NCBI GenBank assembly: GCA_036346205.1
Contig: JARFJB010001486.1
Location: 1,471,501-1,535,500, forward strand
DNA length: 64,000 nt
Source: Vesta saturnalis
Taxonomy: Eukaryota > Arthropoda > Insecta > Coleoptera > Lampyridae
Reading direction: 5' to 3'
Shown here: in pieces, positions 22,001-34,000 of the stretch
Layout of the letters: each line of letters starts with the position of its first letter
How positions within the stretch are numbered: the stretch's first letter is position 1
Made by a program: the position numbers and the translations under genes
Notes under the pieces: generated by a model
Database searches by the model: none
Told to the model about the DNA's origin: nothing
What the model saw: the letters and a program-made list of their open reading frames with translations, nothing else

Positions 22001-25000
22001 TTTATGTATTTAATAAAATTAATAATAATTTTTAATAATCATGTTTATTAAATTAAAACAATTATTAGTGACATTAAGTCATAAGTACACACCAAACCAG
22101 AACTATCGAAGTGGTGTTTCGAGGTGATACTTTTTTGTATTTATTTATTATTTCAATACATTGCAGAGAATGTTTGTTATGGTGGCAAATGGTTAAAGTA
22201 GTAACACGACAAGTCATCATGCATCTAATAATGGGTTTTGTATTCCTGCAAAAGCTAGCTTGCAAAGAGGTTAGATCATTTAAAGCGAGTGGTTAGAATA
22301 TTTATTATTTGATTTAGACTATGTCACGTGTGGATGAAATTTGTCGTAGAATTTTTTGAACATTTGTATATTTGAATGGTGTATTTAGAATCTGAAATTA
22401 AAATTTTAAGTTACCGGGAATTTTTATTTTAAAGTTAATTATTGCAGTTTCGATAAAAGGAATTGAATTTCATGATGGTTGAAGAGAGGTTTTTTAAGAA
22501 ACATAATATGTGTCCGTTTAAACTTATTTGTGTTATCATGATTGTTAATGAAAGGTTCAGTCGCGGTTAAATAGCTCTGCATTTTTAGAGTTTACCAGTT
22601 TATGAGTTTATGAATTGATTTGTTATTGGGGAATTTATAGAGAATTTGTTTGAGTAACAAGGTTTCTTATTGAAAAACAGGACGCGCATCTCGATTGGAG
22701 GTATCGAATCTTTCTTTCCTGGGAAATCTCCATTACATAGTTTTAGTATGGAACATTTTTCGTGTGACGTGATTTTTGGGGGATAAGACGTTTTGTGTTT
22801 CTTTTAGTTAGTCAAAGCTAAGCTGTTAAAGAAAGAGGTCGGAAAAAAAAGGCCACGTATTTCATTCCCTCCCCAAGGGGGAGAGCGGGCTGCTCGAGCT
22901 TTCCAAGCTTCTTCAGCCACAATCATGGATTCCCAGCATACATACATACATTACGTATATATGCATGGTGGGATTAAGGATGGGTGTGGTCAGAATATGA
23001 TCGGAAGAAACGGACTTAGGGTTCTGAGGGGGAAAATACTACCCCAGCATTCGCCTAAGTAGCCGCACATGGTGTGCATATACGCAGTGACCATGTCGCT
23101 ACATGTGTATGAGGAAAACCCCCTGAAAAAACTTCATACAAAGTAGACGGTAACGGGAATCGAACCCATTACCTCCCGAATGCTAAGCAGGTCGTGTCAC
23201 CACTACGCTACCAGCTCCAGAAAGAGGTCGAACGCTGAGCTAGTGATGTAGGCTTTGAGCGCACAGAATTTATCTACGTTCTACCCAGGTTTCTCGAAGT
23301 TATCGTGAAGAAGTGCTCCTGTTCACCTTGCTGTGGATTATAGAAAGAATTTTTTGTGTTGTTATTCGTTGGTCAGAAGTAAAATTTTCGTACCTGTTGA
23401 AGAGGAATAGTGTTTATTTTAGTGATTTTATTACTTTTGGAGTAAAATTGCGCTTTAGCGGATTGTGATTTAGTAGAGTTTGGTAAATTTATTTGTGCAT
23501 CGAGAAAGTATATCCGCATCCACAACTGATCAGGTTGCTGCAAGTAGATATCGCTCTAATAAATTTTGTGTTTATAAAAGGCACAGAACGTTATGAAAAT
23601 AAATTAATGTTTGTGTATATTAAGTAGTTATTAAATCAGCTGGTCTTGACTTAAAGATTTTCGCCACTAAATTCGTGTAAAGCTAATTTAAAAATAGTGG
23701 GATAGTGGAAATTACGACAGAAAAGTTGCCATACTGGAAGGCCGTATTTTCAGAAGGAGATTAAAGTGTGGTTTCCATCGGTCAATTAACAAAGGGCCAA
23801 TGTATGAGAATTACAGTTACCGCTGTGAGATGGAAAGAAAGAGATCAAGAGATCTAACTAAAGAAAGTTTGTGTAGATTAAATTAATTTTCTGTGTCTTT
23901 GGTGATTTTAATGAAGTAGCTTTTTTGTATTTGTTTATGCGAATGAATACGCTTTTTTTGTGTGTAGTATTGTATAGAAGCCGAAGCCCTTCAGGAGGTT
24001 AAGATAACACACATCACGAGCATTTGTCAAATTTAAGTTTTCGAAGTCCTTATTTTATCATTATGGTGTTAATCAAATTACGGTGATTAAAATAGATGAT
24101 CTTGCGAATTTTGAACCTTGCAAGAGTCTTCCCTAATGAATAGTTAAAGTTTTACATAATAAAGGTCGCACTTTACTTCTTCGCGAAAGTCAATTTATTT
24201 CATTGTGTTTTGATGATAACTGTACCAATACCCTGATTGTATATTTTTTTATTATTATCATGATATATAGATAGTGTTAATAAAGTTGAGCTTATTTCGT
24301 TATTGAATGTAAGATTATATGTGATTTCTGTCTTTCCTCACAGCGTTATCATTATTTACGAAGTACTAAATGTAAAAAATAAGATATTTTCATTACGTTT
24401 ATGTTACTGAGCTATTTATTTTGTTTATTGATTTACTCAACCTTGTGTATGTGTCTGTGTTTGTGTGTGTCCGTGCCCGTGTCCGTGTCCTTGTTTTCAA
24501 CCTTGTCCTTGTCCGTGCCCGTGACAGTCTCCACGTCAGTTTTCATGTCCATATCAGTGTTGGCGTGTGTGTGTGTGTGATCGTGTGTGTGTGTGTCGTG
24601 TGTGTTTGTAGGAAAATGTGTAAATATGTTTAAAGAAAAAATTTTCCTTTATCAAGTTTTTTTGTAATACACAGCCAAATAAGTCTAAAAATTAGTTAAA
24701 TAGGATTGAAAATGCTTGAACTGTATTATCGATATTTTATAGAAACGGGCGATTTGGATTTTTTTAAAGTTAGAATCAGTATTTTTATTAATCTAACTGG
24801 AAGTTTTATAGGTCCATCCGACAAAGCTCGTTTTTTTTGTTTTTACAATGTTGCCTGTTTTCGTTATGAACGTAAATAAAAAAATAGGTTGCATGATTAT
24901 CCTAAAAAAATTATTATTAAAATTATTTCCTTTCTCTTAATTTCTATTTCGTAGTTTTGATATCTTTATTAATATAATATTGTTTGCCTGTGTCTGTAAA

Positions 25001-28000
25001 TGGTAATTTTTACACTAAAGCATTAAGACGTTTACTTTTGAATTATGGACCATTATCACATCTCATGTACAGAGGAACTCCAAAAAAAGGTAGAAATTAG
25101 TTTTTTTAATAAAAAATACTTATTTTTTTTGGGTTTTCTTAATGGTGTCTTAACGGAGAAAAATTAAAACATAAACATTAGCCTGCAATTAATGTAATAG
25201 TTTAAGAAACGTATAAAGCCCACTATAAAATTAAATTTTAGTAAAGAAGAACTAGGTCATTGAAAATTAAATATTGCTAACTGCCTGAAAGATGACAAAT
25301 CAGAACACTCTCTACGGCGAAAGCTAACAATGTTATATAAGTTATACAACTTGATTAAATTTTGTTAAATGTGTTTTTTGGCTTACATTTTTCATTGTTA
25401 GCTTTCGCCGTAGAGAGTGTTCTGATTTGTCATCTTTAAGACAGTTTAACAATACGTAATTTTTAATGACTTAGTTATTCCTTACTAAAATTTAATTCTA
25501 TAGTTGGCTTTATACGTTTCTCAAACTGTTATGTTGATAGCAGGCTTATGTTTATGTTTTAATTTTTCAACTTTGACAAAATTGTTTAGTACATCTTTAA
25601 CAATTTTTAACAGACATTGCTACTGACGAAGATAACAGTAAATGTTATCGAAACGTTTAGATTGTATAATTTAAAATACACCATTAAAAAACCCAGAAAA
25701 GATAAATATTTTATTATATGTCATAATGGTGAAAGTTTACATTATCATAGTTTCTCTAATAGTTTACAGATTATAGAAACCATTGCTCCAGGTAAAAAAT
25801 AAAATAAGTCAAGAGTACTCGCAAACCATTTTATGGCAGACAAAATTTTTTGTGCCAATGTCAACAATTGTTATTAAAATCAATAAACAAAAGTGTAGTA
25901 CTTTTTAAAATCTCATACTTGTCGAAATTAAATTGGCAATACTGATCTATATAACCTAAAAATACAATTACGAAATTACCATACCAATTTGTTGACTATA
26001 ATAATTTATAGTTCATAAGGAACTAATACGGACATAATAACGGATGGGTACACGCATACGGTAACGCTGCAAAACACATAGTTTCCGGACGCATTTGCGG
26101 TCTGAAAATGCCACATTACAGAATAAAGGCGCAAAAAATAAATCGACACATTCTTCAATTTTCCCTGCTATTGATTTTGATCTACTGATTTTACTCTTCT
26201 GGCCAACTATGCAACTATTTTATTCAACACGTCTTTATTATTAAGTCATAATAGTGCCGATTTTGAATATATTATAAGGTCTATAAAACACTAGTGGAAT
26301 ATGAACCCATAATTAAACTGTTTATGTTCGACCACGTTATAAAAAAACGTTTATGACATAGTTTCGCGGCTATAAAGTATATCTTTATTTTACTAGTAAA
26401 ATAAAGTTGCCTTATTTTACTATTATGACAGATTTTGACGTTTTCAAATAAATATGTACAAGTCATAAAACGTAAAAAATGCCATTGAATTATTTTTTTT
26501 AATAAGCCAAATTCAGCAGTCGAAGCTAGAGCTTTGCATGCATCTCATCCTCTTTATGGCCCTACTCGCTACGCTCGCTACGTCATAAACCGGGTAATAT
26601 AGGTAAAATTTCGCGACGCGAGGCTTACAGCGAAGGCTGTTTCGGCGATCCCACTCCAATACTCTCCGAGCATAACCGAGATTGTAAGACAGGTGTAGGG
26701 CTGCGCAACTTGCTCTCTGGATTGTTTCCCTTATCGAGAGCCCAATGGCGGAAAATTTCAATTTGTATTTAAGTCTTCAGGTTATGGCTGAAAATATGAA
26801 TCTGTATTATAATAAGGGGTACAATGCTAACTTGTAAGACAGATGCAAGGTGTAGCAACTTAATTTCAGGCCCTCGCTCCTCGATCAAAAATTTGAATTT
26901 GTTTGTGACGCCATCTATGAGGGAAATCTGAACTTGTATAATAATAATAACGAGGCCTAATTCTAACTTATAAGACAGACATAGGGCGTCGTAACTTACT
27001 TGATTACTTTCGGGTCTTTGCCCTGGTCCCTTGACAGGAAATTTGAATTTGGATTTGTATTTAAGTGTTTACACTCTGATTACTTAATGCGAGAAATTTG
27101 AGCTTGTATCCTAATAAGGGCCGTATTGCTAGCTTATAAGACAAACATAGGAAACTTGTGTTAGGGCCTGCGCCCTCCTGTCGTGGCGTTTGTTAGGAAA
27201 TTTGAATTTGTTTCGTCATCTAGTTGTGTATGGCCAAATGAATATTTTCTGTAATAATAAAGGCGGCACCATCTAGCGAAGACCCATAAAGGATGTTATT
27301 AAATAAAAATGACGTATTGTTGTTTATAATAATAATAATATATTTTCAAACGCTAAGCTTTCCTTCAATTTTGTTAATAAACTTGTTTTTCCTAATGGTG
27401 CTTGAACCTGCACTAATAATGCTGCAGTTAATGCGAAAGTGCTGTTAGATGGGTAGCTACAATAAGTGTGAGATTGGCTTTCTTTTGCACTCTGTGCGTT
27501 CAATCATACTGCTATTTTTTGAATTGTAAGCTGATTTTGTATGATTAAGTTAAATCAGTTTGTTATTTAACTTAATTGATTTGATTAATTTGGTTTGAGT
27601 AATTGATTTGTATGTTTGAGAAAGAGACGAGCGAGAGACGAACACCATCCTCTCCTATTACAGAAAACGTTCATTAGCCTTTACACCACTATATTGCACC
27701 ACAAACAACCCTAATTAGTCCTAGAAATATACCGCTAGGTGGCGCCGCTTCTATTATAGAAAACATTCGCTAGTTTAAAAATATACCACTAGATGGTGCC
27801 ACAAACAAAACCCTGGTTAGTCCTACAAATATAACGCAAGATGGTGCCGCCTTTATTATTTCAGACAATATTCATTTGGCCATATACAACTAGATGACGA
27901 AACAAATTCAAATTTCCCAACAAGCGCCACGACAGGAGGGTGCAGACCCTAACACAGTTTCCTATGTTTATGTTATAAGCTAGCAATACGGCCCTTATTG

Positions 28001-31000
28001 GAATACAAGCTCAAATTTCTCGCAATAAGTAATCAGAGTGTAAAAATTTAAATACAAATTATACCCCTTATTATAATATATTTCATATAATTCATATTTC
28101 CAGCCATAACCTGCAGAGACTTAAATACAAATTATAATTTTCCGCCATTGGGCCCTCGACAAGCGACAAAACCCCGAGAGCAAGTTGCGCAGCCCTACAT
28201 CTGTCTTACAATCTCGGTTATGCTCGGAGAGCGTTGGAGTGGGATCGTCGAAACAGCCTTCGCTGAAAGGCTCGCGTCGCGAAATTTTACCCATATGAGA
28301 TATGATATCGCAAAGATTTGCCGGTCATAACATAAAATATTTCCGTAACTACACTCTAATATCTTCCCTAGGGGCATGTTTATAAATCTAAAAAGCCCTT
28401 TTCGACAGTTCATCCGAGACAGAACCAGTATGTAAAGTCATCTTATGTGATAGTATGGCAGGTCCTTATCGGAAAAATTCAAAGATTAAAAGAGGTCGGT
28501 ATACTTAATTTGATTATAACCCTTTTTTTGCCACAGGTAATTCAGCTAAGATAGAGCTTGTATGCTGTATAGAGGCAAAATCTAGCTTAAAGAAGAAGAA
28601 GAAAACACAAGCCATTTTATCGGCGTATACACCACTATATTGAAGATGCTGTCTTGTGTGTGAATTAGAAAACATTCTATTGATCTGACGTTGGATAAAG
28701 AAGGATGTATGAGGCACAGATTCAGGGGTGAAGAAGAATTGAAAACCTATGTAGTATTTCAAGGTAGCGAGGCGAACTTAGCACATTTTTAAGAATAATC
28801 CCTTATCTGTGTAATACTAAAGGTGAAATAAAATATTAGACATTAGCCCTTGCGTGTATTTAAAGCACAATTACTAACGGGTGAACATTATTATGAAGCA
28901 GCATCAGAGTATTAGATGTTTTTACTAGTTAATAAGCTATATTTGCCCCAGATAAAGCGGATGCAGAAAACGATTATTATTTTACCTAATACTGGACCTT
29001 AATGTTTTTTTTTGCAGTTGCAAATTTTTTAAAAATATTTCTAAGTACGTTAAAGAGTGAGTAATTGTCACTTTCCAAATTATAGTAATGGGAGTTGTAT
29101 AACTGTTTAATAATAATTACATTCCGTACAAATAGTTTATCGATATGTAATTTCTACAATCTTAAGGCTCAAAACGTTTAAAGTAACTTTTGTACTAATT
29201 TGCACGTTTTGCGATGTTTAATTACAACCTAGTGTTATTTTTTTGAAATAGGATTACTATCATCATCTTCGTCGTTTTTTATTTTGAATGTAAATTTATA
29301 AGTACAATATTATATAATTACACCAACTGTAATACCTCTATATTATATTTTAATGAGGATTTTAGAATGAATTCGTTTTCTATAAAACAATTTTGTGTGT
29401 ATGTACAGCATATAATATTTTGTTCAAACTGCTTTGTTATTAATTACTTTAAGGGAAAGGTAAATACGAGTTGCAGTAAGTGTGATAAAGATAATTAGGT
29501 TGTTTGTATATTTACACTCTAAAAATTAATTATGTGGAAATCAATAGCTAGTTTTACATCAACTATTCATAAACGTAAAACATAGAAAGTGTTTTAGTTT
29601 GATTAGACGAGTAACACAAAGCAGTATTACTCGTGAATCAGTCTTTCAAAAATGTTCTTACAATACAGAGCTGGTAAGTGTGCTGTTAACCCTTTATTTA
29701 TTTTATTTACTTGTACAGATTTTTAATTACAGTTATAAAACACATCTAAGTTATACGTAACAACAAGTTTCTTTAAAAATATTAAGGTGTACAATATACA
29801 ACAATTTAACGATCGGATGGATATTAATCATATTTCAATGCAATCAATACAGCTAAAACAATCAGTTTTAATATTCGTTTATAAAACAATATTGTAATAA
29901 CTGTTATGTAATTAATTAACTTAATAATTTTTTTTTGTTTCATTAGGGAATAATCTGAATGTCAGTAATTTTTTTTATAACTCACTGAGAATTTTTTAAT
30001 TATGATATTTACAATAAAAAATACGTGTTCTATAATTAAATTTTACTGTTATTCAAACTCCCCCATGCAAGATCAAACCCTAACACAAGTTCATACACCT
30101 GTCTTACAAGATAGCAATAGCGCCTCCTTATTAGAATGCAACCCCAATATATAAATAAAATTTCGTAAGGTTACAATCTGTAGATAGGAATTAAAAGAAT
30201 ACGCACAATTGCCTAACCTCCAGGGGCTTCCCACCAAAAAGGCTCTTAATACAAATAAAAATAATCAGGGTAGAAAGTTCTATCAAGGGGTTGAAAATGA
30301 CCACCGAAATGAAACCATAAAATAAGGGTGGAAAATACGCCCCCTCAACTAAGCGAGCAAAAACAAAACAGGCCTTAATTAGAGATGAAAATTCCATCAA
30401 GTGTTGAAAAAGGTCTCCAAAAAGAAACCAGAAAATAAGGCCGACAAAAAAATTGCTGTCAAAAAGACCATAATTAGGGTTGAAAATTCTATCAAGGGTT
30501 GAAAAAGGCCGCCGAAAAGAAGCTGCCAATAATAGGGGTGAAAAACACCGTCTCACGTGGGTGAGTAAAAGTAATGGGGAAGGTGTCCCAGTGGGCGGGG
30601 CTTGTGCAGTAAAAGATTGGTAGGAAGGGCGCCGGGGTTCTACTCACAGTCGATATTTGCTATTTATTTAGACATTCCGAAGCACATTTGCATCTTCTTC
30701 TAACGTACACAGTGTAGTGATTGCATAACCACACATAATAATCTAGATGGGTTTCAAAATCTGGAAACGTATAAATCCGTTGAAAATCCGAGATCAAGCC
30801 ACACATACCTATAACGGTTTGCTATAACGGTGAATCCCGAATTTTAAGTGTTAGCCTAGTTTCTCAATGCTCCATAACCCTGCTAGACGTTTAGTTAATG
30901 GGTATTTTCATTTTGTAGTGTTTAACGTCTTAAGGTGTAACGTATCGAGGGTGTACAATGATCGTAAACCCTCGTACGTACGCACGCATGTATGAACGCT

Positions 31001-31006
31001 CGCACG

Positions 31007-31067
<61 letters not shown>

Positions 31068-34000
31068 CATTGTGAAAAAAGTCTATTGCATAACCATACA
31101 CAATAATCTAGATGGCTTTCAAAATTTGGAAACGTGTAAATCCATTGAAAAGTTAAGATCAAACCACACATAACAGTAATGGTCTGCTACGACAGTGAAT
31201 TCTGAATTATATGTGCCAGTGTTGTTTCTCCATAACTCTGTAGACGTTCCCGTTTAGTCAATCAGTATTTTCAGTTTGTAGTGTTTAACCTCTTATCATA
31301 AAACTACTTCAAAGTACCACCTATTGCTGATACATCAGTTTTCAAAATAATTCAAAGGCAAAGTTTAGAATTGCTGAAATTAGTGCAGATACTGACATAT
31401 TCTTAATAACATTTTAACATTTAATTCTTTCTCAAATTAAATTTTTAGTGCAGTTAATTTTAAATTGTATTGCCGAATAAACATCGAATCTCAGTAATAT
31501 TAATTGGTATAAACACATTCAAATGAATTTTACTTTACTCGGATACACAACTAGGCCGTTCGAATTAAATGAACGTTTAAGCTCTGACCTAAAAAATTGG
31601 CTTATTTTGTTCTTTATTTAGGATTAAATTTGAAGCTGCTAGGCTATTTAAAACTTCGGGTAAAATTTCCAAGCGATTTTTAAAATTTGGCGTCATTATT
31701 ATCACATTAACTAAATATTAAAATTCAAAAGCCTCAAGTTCTGGATCTAATTGTTACGTCGATTGTTCTTTTAAAAGTCGCAGGGGCATTAGTTAAATTA
31801 TATGGAAATCTTGTAAACCGAAACGTATATACCTACTTTGTTTCAAAAATTGAAATAATGATTAGGCAAAAGTTGTGCTTCTTACTCAATTATCTGATAG
31901 AGTGGTGAAGATAAGGAAAGACAAAGCAAGACAAGACAAGACAAGGCAAGACAAGGCAAGACAAGGCAAGACAAGGCAGGACAAGGCAAGACAAGGCAAG
32001 ACAAGGCAAGACAAGGCAAGACAAGGCAAGACAAGGCAAGACAAGACAAAGTAAGACAAGGCAAGACAAGGCAAGACAAGGCAAGACAAGGCAAGACAAG
32101 GCAAGACAAGGCAAGACAAGGCAAGACAAGGCAAGACAAGGCAAGACAAGGCAAGACAAGGCAAGACAAGGCAAGACAAGGCAAGACAAGGCAAGACAAG
32201 GCAAGACAAGGCAAGACAAGGCAAGACAAGGCAAGACAAGGCAAGACAAGGCAAGACAAGGCAAGACAAGGTAAGACAAGGCAAGGCAAGGCAAGACAAG
32301 GCAAGACAAGGCAAGACAAGGCAAGACAAGGCAAGACAAGGCAAGACAAGGCAAGACAAGGTAACACAAGGCAAGACAATGCAAGACACGGCAAGACAAA
32401 GCAAGACAAGGCGAGACAAGGCGAGACAAGACGAGACAAGGCGAGACAAGGCGACACAAGGCAAAGCAAGGCGAGACAAGGCGATACAAGGCGAGACAAG
32501 GCGAGACAAGGCGAGACAAGGCGAGACAAGGCGAGACAAGGCGAGACAAGACGAGACAAGGCGAGACAAGGCAAGATAAGGCAAGGCAAGGCGAGACAAG
32601 GCGAGACAAGGCGAGACAAGGCGAGACAAGGCGAGACAAGACGAGACAAGGCGAGACAAGGCGAGACAAGGCGAGACAAGGCAAGACAAGGCAAGACAAG
32701 GCAAGACAAGGCAAGACAAGGCAAGACAAGGTAACACAAGGCAAGACAATGCAAGACACGGCAAGACAAGGCTAGGCAATGCAAGATAATGTTAGACAAG
32801 GCAGGACGAGGCAAGACAAGGCAAAACTAGACAAGACTAGGCAAGACAAGGTATGATGAGGCAAGACGAGGTAAGGCAAGGAAAAGCAAGGAAAAACAAG
32901 CCCATACAAGGAAAGGAAACTCAAGGTAAAGCACAACGAAGTAAATCACAAGTAAACCATATGTAATGCACTAGTAACGTAAAAGTAAAGTATAATTAGG
33001 GTATAAGAAATGAATCGGTAAAGTATAAGTAAAGTAAATGCGTGTAAGCATAAACATAAGCATAGACATTCTGCGAAAACGTAGGTCTAATTGTAGCCGT
33101 GTTTGTAGGGGTAAGCGTAATTATACGCTTCTTCTTCAACACTATTTTATTGTATTAGAGTACTAGTTAAACATATAACCGAGAATTATATTCCAATTAT
33201 ATGAAATGCATATAGGTTACCATGATTACGACGTAGTAATTTAATATTTTAACAACTCTTAACGTACAGAACTCACTTACGATAATAATACTCCAGGATA
33301 TGAAAAATCAGTGAAATCTGGTTTCATCCATCCATATACTGTCTCCCACTAAAGAAAAATAATTGATGTGTATAATTTTTAAATCAAAATTATTACCTTT
33401 ATCGGTACTTTCACTATTTCTTTCCGAATACCACAATCTTCTGCATAATCGGAAAGAAAGTTTTCGAAGGTTTTATAAAGTGACAATTGTGTATGTATAG
33501 CAAGATGCTTATCTACAAATTTGAAAATAGAAAATTCATAGTTATTGTAAAATACTCACTTGAAACGTCTCTAAAAATGTCTATGGTGGATTGGTTACTT
33601 TCTACTAGCCAATTCTCAACTCGCTGACGTAAAGCTTTTGAAAAATTTTGTTTTATTGTTATAGACGCATGCGTTTCGGTTCTCATCACTGAGTGAATAG
33701 CACTATCTTCAGTACTGAAATATTGCTAAAAATGTGTTTATACCTGATATCATTTATTGTGAGTTTTCTTACCATTTTGAATCCTTCTCTCTCCAAATAT
33801 TTAAGAAATATGCAGCCTACAGCTTCACTTTCACATAGTGAGGTAGAATTTTTGCATGTTGTCGAAATTTCAAGGTTAACAGCAGCGAAAGTTAGGTTAG
33901 TTGGATCATGTCCAATCGTGATACAAAAAAGTGTTACTAACATTACTGGAAGCAATGTGACAACAGTTAGTGTTATTGGATTTTTTAACAACCATAAAAC

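Noticed and set aside
30191..30556. 121-codon minus ORF
   Set aside because: Lies inside tandem modules of composite repeat copy A; the frame is not kept in copy B.
31882..32814. Three overlapping minus-strand ORFs of about 290-310 codons (Pro-Cys-Leu-Ala repeats)
   Set aside because: They are translations of the decamer minisatellite in three frames; a 10-bp unit without stops opens all frames.
31918..32815. CRISPR-like array
   Set aside because: The repeat is a contiguous 10-bp tandem without unique spacers, in a eukaryotic genome.
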